A stretch of 24,210 bases of DNA from the NCBI GenBank assembly GCA_019594235.1, contig JAFDTG010000007.1:1-24210 (forward strand), written 5' to 3'. Source of the DNA: Candidatus Saliniplasma halalkaliphilum (lineage in GTDB: Archaea > Thermoplasmatota > Thermoplasmata > Halarchaeoplasmatales > Halarchaeoplasmataceae). Made by a program: the position numbers and the translations under genes. The notes under the pieces were generated by a model. It worked only from the letters and a program-made list of their open reading frames with translations. It did no database searches and had not been told where the DNA came from. This document shows positions 15,394 to 23,163 of this stretch, one piece after another. The first letter of the stretch is position 1. Every line of letters starts with the position of its first letter.

Positions 15394-18300
15394 TCACACC
15401 TCCGTCCTCAACTTACTCATGCCTGAAAGTTCAGGAATATCCTTGTCTTTACCATCACTGATATTAATTTTCATAATCACGTCTGATAACCCGTTCTCGT
15501 GCATGGTCACACCGATTATATGATCTGATTTCTTCAATGTGACTTTTCTTAGTGAAACCTGTATGAACTGTGCAAAGTTTGAATTCTTATTGATCATCTC
15601 AGCAACATTTTCTGCATTGACGCCGTCCAAGTTCTGATCGATCTCATCTAATAGATAGAATGGCGACGGATCGTAGTGCTGGATAGCGAATATGAACGCC
15701 ATGGAAACCAAACCTTTTTCTCCACCGGAGAGGGCGTCGATTCTGTGGACGGTCTTACCCGGAGGTCTTACTTTTATGATCAATCCTCCTTCAAAAGGAG
15801 ATTCTGGGTCTTCAAGCTCTAGGTGAGCTTCACCACCCTCGGATAGTTCTTCATAGACTTCCTTGAAATTTTCGTTTATCTCATCCTTAACGTCCATCAA
15901 TCCTACTTTCTTTTTCTCGTCCAGCTGTTCGATCAATTTATCCAGTTCTTCTCGGTGGTTTTCGAGTTCGGTGTACTTTTCTTTAAGCTCGTTCATCCTT
16001 TCTTTCTTTTTCTTGTAATCCTTTAAAGCTCTCATATTGACGGGCTGAAGTTCTTCCATCTGGTTCTCTCCTCTCCTGATGGTGTTCTTCAACTCTTTCA
16101 TGGATGGGAGTTCTTCACCCCTGTATTCCTTCTCCTCTTCGATCTCTTCTTTAAGAGTACTCAATGTATCTTCAAGTGATTCGATCTTCTGCTTTTGAGT
16201 ATGGATATACTGTTTTTTAGCCTCGAGTTCACTATCTAAACTTTCAAGTTTATGTTTAAATTCGATTTTCTTTTCCTTCTTCTCGTCCATCTCTTCTCGC
16301 AGTTCTTTGATATCATCTGAGAACGAATTTTGTCTTTTTTCATATCCTTCGAGTTCATTTTCTTTAGATTCGATGGTTTGTTCGTTCTTCCTTATCGTGG
16401 ATTCCTTCTGTTCGATCTCTTTCCTCAACTCTTCCCGCTCGGCCTTCATAGATTCTATGTTTTCTTCCAACCTATCTTTCTTATCAATCTTCATCTCTAG
16501 CTTGGATTCAAGTTTATTCAATTTCTTATCCAATCCTACCTCTTTATCCTGGAGTTCAGAAAGTGTAGCTGAGAGTTCTTGAGGACTGACCTCTTTGATC
16601 TTTTCAGCTATCTCTTTTCTTTTATCTTTAAATTCACTTATTTCATTTTCAATATGTTCAACTGATTTCTCCAACTTGCTGACATCTTCTTCTAATTCTG
16701 ATTTTTCATTTTCTTTCTCACTCAGAGCCTCGGTTTTACGATGTATCTTCTCCTTGGTCCTTTTGACCTGAGTTTCTAGGTTCTCTATCCTCCCCGTTTT
16801 ATCGCCTTCAGATCTCAGTTCATCCATTTGATCTTGTATCTCATCGATCCTGCTCTGTACTTCTTTAAGTTCAGAAGTGATTTTCTTGAGGTTCTCTCGT
16901 GTCTGTTTAAGTTCGGTTCCAACTCTATCTAATTTACCTCTATCGGGAGCGGAAAAACTCATCATCTTTTTACTCAAAGTCCCACCGACCATGGCTCCGC
17001 TCCTCTCGATCTTTTCACCGTCTAGTGTAACCATCCTTACTCCCCCCATCATCTCTCGAGCGGAATCGATGTCTTTCATCACTACGGTGTCCTGGAATAC
17101 GTACCAGAAAACATTCTCATACTGATCATCAAAATCAACTAATTCCAAGGCGAAATCCACTGCATTATCATCCTTTACAGCCCTGATAGCTTTACCTCTA
17201 GGCCTTCCTTTCCTCATCTTGTTCAAAGGCAAAAATGTAGCCCTTCCTGCATCGTTCTTCTTTAGATATTTGATAGCTTCCGAAGCCACTTTGTCGTTTT
17301 CAACGACTATCGATTGCATCCGTCCACCGGCTGAGACCTGTAGCGCTGTTTCGTATTTCTTATCCACATCGGCGAGCTCAGCGATGGTTCCATGGATACC
17401 CTCAAGTTCCCCCCGATCCCTACTTTCTAAGATGGTGGAAACTGCTCTACTGTAACCCTTCTTCACACTTTTTGCCGCCTCTTCTTGGGCCTTCAATTGA
17501 TTGTACTCTCTTTCCAATCGATTCATCCGGTCCTCGAGGTCACCTTTGTCTTTCCTCAACCTCTTTTCTTTACGTTTTTTCTCATGGAATTCATCCTTCA
17601 ATTCTTTGAGTTCACCTTGAACATCTTTGTTATCCGATTTGAGCTCCTTCAAAGTCCATTCGCTTTCCTTCTTTTCGAATTCCAATCCTTCTTTCTCCTC
17701 TTCGATCTCCGAGATATCTTCTACCAAACGGTCTATCTTATCTCTATTTCTATCCAACTCTACTTTTTTATCGGCAAGAGAATCCGTTTTTTTATCTATT
17801 TTATTTTTTACACGGATACCTTCTTTACGAAGTTCACTTATCCTATCGTCGGATTCAGATTGTTTAGATTTGACTTCTTCGATCCGTTCCTGAACATCCC
17901 CTAGTTCTTCATCGGTTTCTTTCTTATCTTCTTTCGCCCCTCGGATATCCTTTTTGATATCTGAAAGGTCCTCTTTACTCTTGGATATTTCATCTCTAAG
18001 GAGTTCTCTATTCTCTTTATTCTGCTCGATGGTATGTTCCGCATCCTCGGTTTGATCTTCCGCGCGAGCGATCTCCAGTTTAAGTTCATTTATCGTGTTT
18101 TGAAGATCTTTACTCTTCTCACCGGTTTTCGAGTCTAGTTCATCCTCCAACCCTTTGATCTCTTCTGCTAATGTTGAAATTTTTTCTTGGATCTGTTTCT
18201 TCTTCTCTTTGATCTCTTCGATCCGTTCCCGATTTTCTTCGATATCATTGTTCACATTCGATATTTCTTTCTCGGTTTCCTTATAGGTCTTCCAAGCTTT

Positions 18301-18999
18301 CATCGATTTAGCTTCTTTTACTTTGTCAGACAATTCTTGGAATTTGAGTGCCTCGGACCGATCCCCTTCTAGTTCCTCTACCTGTGTTTGTATCTCATCC
18401 AGTATGATATTTATACGGTCTAGATCGTTGATAACATCATCTTTCTTTTCTTCCGCCTCTTCGATCTCACTATCATATTTTGTGATACCAGCAATGTCAT
18501 CTAGTATTTTTCTTCTCTCGAAATCGCTCATCTTGACGATACTTGAAATATCGCCCTGCTGAACGATGTTGTAGCCATCTGCAGAAATTCTAGCGTGTGA
18601 TAATAGATTCTGGAATTCTGTCAAAGACGACGTTCTCCCATTGATATAGAAGTACGAATTATAACCCTGCTGGTTATCAGATCGTTGAACTTTTCTCGTA
18701 AAAGTTATTTCATCCTCATTCATGGGAATGGTTTTGTCTTCGTTATCGAAGGTCAAACTGACCTTACAAAAGTCAGCTGGCTTTCCATCTTTACCTCCGT
18801 TAAATATAAGATCCGTCAGACGTCCTGCCCGTATCTCTTTAGAACTTTTTGGCCCCAGAACGAAAAGAATAGCATCTCCGATGTTAGACTTTCCAGAACC
18901 ATTTGGACCTGTGATATTGGTGTAACCTTTCTTCACAGGTATTTCCATCCTATTCCCGAACGATTTGAAATTCTCCATTAATATCTTTTTTAGATACAA
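15394..18999 (-). CDS. smc: Chromosome condensation ATPase SMC
   Basis: Structural maintenance of chromosomes ATPase, 1201 aa, the usual size. The N-terminal head has Walker A GPNGSGKSN (31-39). A long Glu/Lys-rich coiled coil runs from about 170 to 510. The hinge (about 513-670) includes the Gly-rich turns ALQVSAGGRMQSIVVE and ERSGAMVGG. The returning coiled coil leads to the C-terminal head with signature LSGGEKGLVSMAF (about 1089-1101) and Walker B/D-loop FYLLDEIDQNLD. The start is TTG, 8 nt after GGAGG, and MYLKKILMENFKSFG is a family-like N-terminus; the next in-frame ATG would drop seven conserved residues. smc and scpA are cotranscribed. The upstream region has a dyad around a TATA-like box and an SD-overlapping hairpin. 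Confidence 0.98.
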   Translation of the reverse strand: MYLKKILMENFKSFGNRMEIPVKKGYTNITGPNGSGKSNIGDAILFVLGPKSSKEIRAGRLTDLIFNGGKDGKPADFCKVSLTFDNEDKTIPMNEDEITFTRKVQRSDNQQGYNSYFYINGRTSSLTEFQNLLSHARISADGYNIVQQGDISSIVKMSDFERRKILDDIAGITKYDSEIEEAEEKKDDVINDLDRINIILDEIQTQVEELEGDRSEALKFQELSDKVKEAKSMKAWKTYKETEKEISNVNNDIEENRERIEEIKEKKKQIQEKISTLAEEIKGLEDELDSKTGEKSKDLQNTINELKLEIARAEDQTEDAEHTIEQNKENRELLRDEISKSKEDLSDIKKDIRGAKEDKKETDEELGDVQERIEEVKSKQSESDDRISELRKEGIRVKNKIDKKTDSLADKKVELDRNRDKIDRLVEDISEIEEEKEGLEFEKKESEWTLKELKSDNKDVQGELKELKDEFHEKKRKEKRLRKDKGDLEDRMNRLEREYNQLKAQEEAAKSVKKGYSRAVSTILESRDRGELEGIHGTIAELADVDKKYETALQVSAGGRMQSIVVENDKVASEAIKYLKKNDAGRATFLPLNKMRKGRPRGKAIRAVKDDNAVDFALELVDFDDQYENVFWYVFQDTVVMKDIDSAREMMGGVRMVTLDGEKIERSGAMVGGTLSKKMMSFSAPDRGKLDRVGTELKQTRENLKKITSELKEVQSRIDEIQDQMDELRSEGDKTGRIENLETQVKRTKEKIHRKTEALSEKENEKSELEEDVSKLEKSVEHIENEISEFKDKRKEIAEKIKEVSPQELSATLSELQDKEVGLDKKLNKLESKLEMKIDKKDRLEENIESMKAEREELRKEIEQKESTIRKNEQTIESKENELEGYEKRQNSFSDDIKELREEMDEKKEKKIEFKHKLESLDSELEAKKQYIHTQKQKIESLEDTLSTLKEEIEEEKEYRGEELPSMKELKNTIRRGENQMEELQPVNMRALKDYKKKKERMNELKEKYTELENHREELDKLIEQLDEKKKVGLMDVKDEINENFKEVYEELSEGGEAHLELEDPESPFEGGLIIKVRPPGKTVHRIDALSGGEKGLVSMAFIFAIQHYDPSPFYLLDEIDQNLDGVNAENVAEMINKNSNFAQFIQVSLRKVTLKKSDHIIGVTMHENGLSDVIMKINISDGKDKDIPELSGMSKLRTEV

Positions 19000-19007
19000 A
19001 ATATCTT

Positions 19008-19025
19008 CCTCCAGTCGAAAACTGG
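19008..19025 (-). promoter_or_regulatory. Hairpin overlapping the smc ribosome-binding site
   Basis: On the smc mRNA strand CCAGT (19025-19021) pairs with ACTGG (19015-19011) around a 5-nt loop, TTTCG. The last two G of the stem are also the first two of the GGAGG Shine-Dalgarno (19012-19008). Pairing could partly hide the ribosome site. Five base pairs is short, so any effect is uncertain. Confidence 0.4.
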
Positions 19026-19092
19026 GTTTCTTTTTACCTTGCTTTCATCCTGATTAGAGTGCATGCTTGACCCCATCCCAAGGGATAATAAA

Positions 19093-19121
19093 GTCCGACA
19101 AATAATTTTTATACGTCGGAC
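19093..19121 (-). promoter_or_regulatory. Seven-bp inverted repeat flanking a TATA-like box upstream of smc
   Basis: GTCCGAC (19093-19099) and GTCGGAC (19115-19121) are perfect inverted 7-mers separated by 15 bp. Between them the minus strand reads GTATAAAAATTATTT, a TATA-like box directed at smc. Read on the minus strand, the arms with their flanks are also direct repeats of TTTGTCSGAC spaced 22 bp apart, two helical turns. This is the geometry of an operator that would compete with TBP. The regulator is unknown. Confidence 0.45.
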
Positions 19122-19194
19122 AAAGACATAAAACAATCTAAGGGTATAAAAATATTCCGGTCGTTATGCCATGTTGGTTTAGACTATGACAAAC

Positions 19195-19377
19195 TCAATT
19201 CAAGGTTTCAGATTGAATCTTTTTAAATAAATCCAGTGCGGCATTTGAATGCATCTCACTGTTTTCCAACACGGAATCGAAAACAAAGAAAACCGTCATG
19301 AATTTATCTGAACCTTGGACCGCTACTACTTCTTCTTCATCTATTTCGTCATAATACATTTTTAATCGGCTACCCAT
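19195..19377 (-). CDS. Short hypothetical protein at the end of the rpoF operon
   Basis: A 60-codon ORF starting inside the last 16 bp of the DUF655 gene, typical of translational coupling. The product is acidic at the N-terminus (YYDEIDEEEVVAVQGSDKF), has a hydrophobic strand (MTVFFVFDSVL) and ends in a helix (NAALDLFKKIQSETLN), so it could be a small folded alpha/beta protein. A second in-frame ATG at 19359, just after the DUF655 stop, would give 54 residues. Neither start has a clear Shine-Dalgarno sequence. I do not recognise the family. In many euryarchaea a KsgA-type rRNA methyltransferase follows DUF655, but not here. Confidence 0.55.
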   Translation of the reverse strand: MGSRLKMYYDEIDEEEVVAVQGSDKFMTVFFVFDSVLENSEMHSNAALDLFKKIQSETLN

Positions 19378-19913
19378 ATTTTGTATTTAACATTAGGTTC
19401 TTTCAACTCTGTGAATATCCTTTCCTTAACAAGCTTTTTCGGCTTATGAAGTAAAGGCACTCTTTCTTCTAGATTATCAAAGCTTTCGAACTCACCGTTC
19501 TTTTTTCGTTCATCGAGTATAGCATTCATCTTCTTCTGTCCCAGACCGGGTAATAACTCCAGCATATGATACCTTTTGGTAATAGGCCTGGCAACGTTAT
19601 AGAATTCTATGTATTTGTCTTCTTTTTCCTCGATGATCTCTTCGACGATGTACGGAACTTCACTTTGTGCTGCATGTGTAAGTTCGTCCCAACCTATCCT
19701 ACGTTTTACATGCTTTACTTTCTCTCTTTTATCAACGTCCTTTCCGATGTAGACCCTTTCACCTATGAAAACCGTTTTACCATTTTTAAGTATAAGTTCG
19801 AAAAGTTTGAACTCGTCCTCTCCTAAAGCGAGAGTCAAACTTTCATGTTTGTAACCACCTTGGTTTGGTCTTCCATCTGCTAGATAATCCAGCACATAAG
19901 CGTAGTCTTCCAT
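19362..19913 (-). CDS. DUF655 family putative RNA-binding protein
   Basis: Conserved archaeal protein of the DUF655/COG1491 group, usually found beside rpoF and rpl21e. It begins MEDYAYVLDYLADGRP, and the N-terminal part looks like an OB-type beta barrel (to about residue 85). The C-terminal half has a helix-hairpin-helix element around MLELLPGLGQKKMNAILDER (about 117-136). At 183 aa it is normal for the family. Binding of RNA or the translation machinery is inferred from the fold and constant neighbourhood; no activity is established. It starts 4 bp after the rpoF stop with GGAAGGAT upstream, so it is clearly in the operon. Confidence 0.92.
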   Translation of the reverse strand: MEDYAYVLDYLADGRPNQGGYKHESLTLALGEDEFKLFELILKNGKTVFIGERVYIGKDVDKREKVKHVKRRIGWDELTHAAQSEVPYIVEEIIEEKEDKYIEFYNVARPITKRYHMLELLPGLGQKKMNAILDERKKNGEFESFDNLEERVPLLHKPKKLVKERIFTELKEPNVKYKIWVAD

Positions 19914-19917
19914 ATTA

Positions 19918-20250
19918 CTATCCTTCCACGTATTTTTTTATCAGATTTGTTATACTCTCAGCTTCATCTTGTGAAGGTGTATATCTGTCTTTCGAAAAGA
20001 CGGCTAAAACTCCGTCCTCATCAGTGGGTAAAATATCAGCCATTTTGTAGGCTAACTTCTCCTTCATGAAATCGAAATCTTCTAGAAGTTTTTCTATCAA
20101 CTCATCAGTTTCTTCTTTATCAAGTTTAACAAAATTCTCAGCATGGCTTAGAGCAAGACTCTGCTCATAAGAAAGTTCCCTCTCTTCAGCCTCATCTCTT
20201 AACAGCTCTTTAACCTCCGCTAATGAAACATATCTAGACTCATTTGCCAT
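19918..20250 (-). CDS. rpoF: DNA-directed RNA polymerase subunit Rpo4 (RpoF)
   Basis: Archaeal Rpb4 homologue, which pairs with Rpo7 to form the polymerase stalk that binds emerging RNA and helps open-complex formation. The 110-aa helical protein contains SLAEVKELLRDEA, LSYEQSLALSHAENFVKL and a C-terminal HRDC-like segment ending TPSQDEAESITNLIKKYVEG, as in the COG1460 family. A strong ribosome site, GAGGAGCGAT, precedes the ATG. It lies 12 bp after rpl21e and 4 bp before the DUF655 gene. Confidence 0.95.
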   Translation of the reverse strand: MANESRYVSLAEVKELLRDEAEERELSYEQSLALSHAENFVKLDKEETDELIEKLLEDFDFMKEKLAYKMADILPTDEDGVLAVFSKDRYTPSQDEAESITNLIKKYVEG

Positions 20251-20262
20251 ATTTATCGCTCC

Positions 20263-20553
20263 TCATTTTATTTTGCGAAGGTGTTCAGGCCTCGCTATAA
20301 CCTTTTTAATTTTTCCTCCAACCTTGACTTCCACTACAAATGCATCTCCCTGCTTACCTGTGATCACACCTGTTTTTCCGTGGAAACGTCTGTGTGGCTG
20401 CCCCTTGTGTACGCTAGGCTCGATCTTGATCCTTGCTTTTTCTCCTTTTTCAAACTCAATCAGGGCTCGATTTATAGGGATCATTCCTTTTTCCCTAGGT
20501 TTTTTTCTGAGTATCTTTCTAGTTCCCTGTCGTATTCCTTTAGACTTCTTCAT
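20263..20553 (-). CDS. rpl21e: Large-subunit ribosomal protein L21e
   Basis: Archaeal/eukaryotic-type ribosomal protein of the 50S subunit, 96 aa from the chosen start. It has a basic N-terminus (KKSKGIRQGTRKILRKKPRE), an SH3-like core with VHKGQPHRRFHGKTGVITGK and a C-terminal strand VIARPEHLRKIK. A TTG at 20559 would add two residues, but the ATG at 20553 follows GTGATTGGTT and gives the usual start. It sits 16 bp after the pus10 stop and 12 bp before rpoF, the order conserved in many euryarchaea. Confidence 0.96.
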   Translation of the reverse strand: MKKSKGIRQGTRKILRKKPREKGMIPINRALIEFEKGEKARIKIEPSVHKGQPHRRFHGKTGVITGKQGDAFVVEVKVGGKIKKVIARPEHLRKIK

Positions 20554-20569
20554 AACCAATCACATCTTT

Positions 20570-21790
20570 TTAGTAGTGTACTTTCAATACGTCCAATTCT
20601 AGGACTTCACATCTAACTCCCAGTTTGTCAGCTAGGTTAGGTTCAGTACGACCGTCATCCCCGTGTACGAGTTCTTTGACATACATACCCGATTCACAGG
20701 TCATGACCAATTCCGATATTTTACCGTCATATCTTTCTAGGTTTATATCTTTCAATTCCCTTGTCCTAACCTTATCGCTTCGCCTGTGGCTAACTCTCTG
20801 AGGTGTCCTCTGTGATATCTTCGTTCCTTTCAAAGAATGTAGGGCCTTTTTATATTTTGCCCTATCTACTTCTTTGGAATGTTCCACCTTTACTTTATAT
20901 GTTTTATCCGCAGTGGCTTCTTTGATCTCGACAATTTTATCTCTGTTTGAGAAAGATAAAGAATCTACCTCAACACGATCATCCTTTTCGATCTCTTTTT
21001 TCAGTTCTTCCAGATCGATATCCCTTATTATAGGATTCTTTATTTCCATAACTAACGGGCGGCCGTTGCCCAGCATTTTAGCGTCGATATCTTCTCTCCC
21101 CATCCCGTGTAAAGTAAAATCTTCCCCGAAGGCCATCTCTTTAAGTGGTTCACCGATTATCTCCTCAACACTGGTTTCGTATAATTTACCTTTCCCATCA
21201 CAGTAATCGCAGCCTTTTCCCCAGCACTTTTTACAGGTCCATCTTGTTTGTGGTATCTCCCTAGAAAGCTTTCTGTACCTACCGTATATGAAAACAGGAG
21301 CTATTTCGATCTCAACGGCGTCAAATCTCGTATCCAATATACCCTTCATCTCTGGTTTTTCCAGGTCCACCTCAGCATCTATGTTATCAAAAACCCTCTT
21401 TCCTATCTCCCGATTGAGCTCAGATTTTATAGGTTCTGAAGTTGTTATATTGAGTTCTGTCCAGAGAAGTTCCTCATTTTCTTCTATTTCTGGATCTATC
21501 CTGGTTCCTACTAAGAAAGTATCGAATTCAAGATCTTCAAACTCTTCAACTATCAATGAAGCAAAGGGATCCAACTCTTCGAATATGTTGCCGCAAACTG
21601 AACAATCGTCACTGCTTTCAGGGACTTCTACTTTTTTCTCGTCAGTTTTATCCATGGAATAATAAACTCTCAAAGCTTTCCCTCTCTCATCATTTGTCAG
21701 CCCATGACCTAATTGAGCGAACATCCGTCCCAAACAATGGTCACAAAGCTCCTTTTCCAAAGCTTTCTCAGTGATATCTAACAATTCCAT
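20570..21790 (-). CDS. pus10: tRNA pseudouridine synthase Pus10
   Basis: Makes pseudouridine 54 and 55 in the T-loop of archaeal tRNAs. The N-terminal zinc-type cysteines are CDHC (about 16-19) and CSVC; a second cluster, CKKCWGKGCDYC, lies in the middle, and a THUMP-like region lies between. The catalytic segment is GREDIDAKMLGNGRPLV, with Asp236 the likely nucleophile. The C-terminus has LVMTCESGMYVKELVHGDDG. At 406 aa it is normal for archaeal Pus10. It is the first gene of the pus10-rpl21e-rpoF-DUF655 operon and has a TATA-like box 28 bp upstream of its ATG. Confidence 0.96.
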   Translation of the reverse strand: MELLDITEKALEKELCDHCLGRMFAQLGHGLTNDERGKALRVYYSMDKTDEKKVEVPESSDDCSVCGNIFEELDPFASLIVEEFEDLEFDTFLVGTRIDPEIEENEELLWTELNITTSEPIKSELNREIGKRVFDNIDAEVDLEKPEMKGILDTRFDAVEIEIAPVFIYGRYRKLSREIPQTRWTCKKCWGKGCDYCDGKGKLYETSVEEIIGEPLKEMAFGEDFTLHGMGREDIDAKMLGNGRPLVMEIKNPIIRDIDLEELKKEIEKDDRVEVDSLSFSNRDKIVEIKEATADKTYKVKVEHSKEVDRAKYKKALHSLKGTKISQRTPQRVSHRRSDKVRTRELKDINLERYDGKISELVMTCESGMYVKELVHGDDGRTEPNLADKLGVRCEVLELDVLKVHY

Positions 21791-21813
21791 AGTCTAACTC
21801 GATTTGTTCCCAT

Positions 21814-21822
21814 CATATAAAA
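21814..21822 (-). promoter_or_regulatory. TATA box for the pus10-rpl21e-rpoF operon
   Basis: TTTTATATG on the minus strand is centred 28 bp before the pus10 ATG, with no Shine-Dalgarno between. It starts immediately after the mgtC-like stop codon, so the operon is probably transcribed independently of that gene and begins with a leaderless message. Confidence 0.45.
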
Positions 21823-21832
21823 TTATACCCCT

Positions 21833-22264
21833 TTACGACCCGATGTTCCTGGCGATCTTATGGAGTCTTTCTTTTGTCAGCAGTAAAATCGTTACGAAAA
21901 CTGTCAGGAATGCGGACTCGACCAGGAATCCTATCTGAACCATAAGCCCGATAAGGAATGTTAGGAAAAAAGCTACGGGAGTGGTTATCCCTATCGTGTG
22001 GACTTCGTATTTGAGGTAGGCTAACAGCAGTGCAAAACCACCGAAGATTATCAGACCTACATCGATTATCGAGTATCCCAGCTCTTGGGATAAAAAAGCG
22101 AAGATAACGCCTGCTAGGGCTGTCATGGGAAAGGTTCTAACACCGGCTATCACCATCTTCTGATCTTCCCTGTGCTCCCTTTCCAACCCTATCAGGGCAC
22201 CTAATGCTACTGCGATGATCGCATTTATTATGAAGTTCAAATCAACGAAACCGTATGTCATCAT
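21833..22264 (-). CDS. MgtC/SapB-family membrane protein, single-domain form
   Basis: Integral membrane protein, 143 aa, with four or five hydrophobic segments. The MgtC hallmark GALIGLEREH (about 22-31) and the following AGVRTFPMTALAGVIFAF are clear. MgtC proteins are linked to Mg2+ homeostasis or F-type ATPase control in bacteria, but archaeal roles are not established. The sequence resembles the N-terminal half of COG3174 proteins, where a DUF4010 membrane domain normally follows. Here the frame ends after one domain with a normal stop (ARNIGS) and no DUF4010 remnant. Two ATGs stand in tandem at 22264 and 22261. There is no Shine-Dalgarno, and a TATA-like box lies about 26 bp upstream, so it is probably leaderless. 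It is divergent from the acetyltransferase gene. Confidence 0.85.
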   Translation of the reverse strand: MMTYGFVDLNFIINAIIAVALGALIGLEREHREDQKMVIAGVRTFPMTALAGVIFAFLSQELGYSIIDVGLIIFGGFALLLAYLKYEVHTIGITTPVAFFLTFLIGLMVQIGFLVESAFLTVFVTILLLTKERLHKIARNIGS

Positions 22265-22284
22265 TTATACAGCATCGAAAGTGT

Positions 22285-22292
22285 ATTTTATA
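22285..22292 (-). promoter_or_regulatory. TATA box for the mgtC-like gene
   Basis: TATAAAAT in CGGAAAATATAAAATAC on the minus strand is centred 25-26 bp before the first ATG. The A-rich stretch on its 5' side resembles a BRE. It is back to back with the acetyltransferase promoter in a 94-bp gap. Confidence 0.45.
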
Positions 22293-22326
22293 TTTTCCGA
22301 AAGATGAACATCGGAAATAATCGATA

Positions 22327-22336
22327 GATAAAAATA
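22327..22336 (+). promoter_or_regulatory. TATA box for the GNAT acetyltransferase
   Basis: ATAAAAATAT is centred 27-28 bp before the ATG at 22359. No ribosome site lies between (AACAAACCC precedes the ATG). Confidence 0.45.
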
Positions 22337-22358
22337 TCAAAGTGTTATAAACAAACCC

Positions 22359-23069
22359 ATGGAACGTAGAAACCGTGCTAAGAGGTTTTTGAATGAAGAA
22401 CCACTAAAGAACTCATATTTAATTGCAAAATTAGACGATGAAGATGTTGATTTATATATTAACGATGAGCCTGAAGCAGTTCTCATAGAATACGATGGCT
22501 ATATCTCTATGAGGGGTGAAAAAAACAGTTTGATAAACCTGCTGTCGGAATTAAAAAACAAAGAGTACAGATTCCATGCCATAGATAACGCAGCTTTTGA
22601 GGCCGTTAAAGAAGTTGTAGATATCGAGGATGACCGCCCTACATGGTTTTTTAAACGTCCTAATACGTATTTTGAGGAACCGGATTTAAAAGTTGAAGAG
22701 TTAGAGGTTGAAGATGCAGAGGTGATCAACGAATACTGGGGACTTCAAGGAAGCGACTCTACAGATTATATAGCTGAAAGGATAAGAAAGGCCCCCGCTT
22801 ATGGTATCCGAAGGCATGGAGAACTGGTGGCGTGGACTTTGACACACTATGTTACCGACGACGTTTTGAATCTAGGTTTCCTTCACGTTAAAAGGGACTG
22901 GAGAAGAGAGGGTTTCGCAAAAGATATCACGGAACACATGTGCAAATACGCTGAAGAGAACAACCAGGTTCCCGTTGTTGACATATTCAAAACCAATAAA
23001 CCTTCGATCTCTCTAGCTGAAACACTGGGATTTCAAAGGATAAGTGAACACCACTGGTTCAATGGGTAA
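22359..23069 (+). CDS. GNAT-family N-acyltransferase (FR47-like)
   Basis: Probable acetyl- or acyl-CoA dependent N-acyltransferase, 236 aa. The N-terminal half (to about residue 115) is divergent. The C-terminal GNAT fold (about 115-236) has the acyl-CoA binding segment LGFLHVKRDWRREGFAKDIT, a form of the R/Q-x-x-G-x-G/A loop, and the final strand motif VVDIFKTNKPSISLAETLGF typical of FR47/glycine N-acyltransferase-like members. The substrate cannot be told from sequence. It is transcribed alone or with infB, whose own promoter-like box follows, and is divergent from the mgtC-like gene. Confidence 0.85.
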   Translation: MERRNRAKRFLNEEPLKNSYLIAKLDDEDVDLYINDEPEAVLIEYDGYISMRGEKNSLINLLSELKNKEYRFHAIDNAAFEAVKEVVDIEDDRPTWFFKRPNTYFEEPDLKVEELEVEDAEVINEYWGLQGSDSTDYIAERIRKAPAYGIRRHGELVAWTLTHYVTDDVLNLGFLHVKRDWRREGFAKDITEHMCKYAEENNQVPVVDIFKTNKPSISLAETLGFQRISEHHWFNG

Positions 23070-23132
23070 AAGAAAAGTAGAGCGTTCCATTGATTAATTC
23101 GGTATTAAAAATCTAATTTTCACCGGAAAAAA

Positions 23133-23140
23133 GATAAATA
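23133..23140 (+). promoter_or_regulatory. TATA box for infB
   Basis: GATAAATA, preceded by CCGGAAAAAA as a possible BRE, is centred 27 bp before the infB ATG. The bases before the ATG (GACCCATAG) hold no Shine-Dalgarno, so a leaderless message is likely. Confidence 0.45.
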
Positions 23141-23163
23141 CCTTATTTAGATAAGACCCATAG

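Noticed and set aside
15394..18999. Many open frames antisense to smc (for example around 17485-17904)
   Set aside because: They are Phe/Ser/Leu-rich mirrors of the Glu/Lys coiled coil, with no recognisable domains or ribosome sites.
19000..19194. Possible tRNA or structured RNA gene in the smc upstream gap
   Set aside because: No T-loop GTTCRANNC, cloverleaf or long stem is visible. The segment is better explained as promoter and leader.
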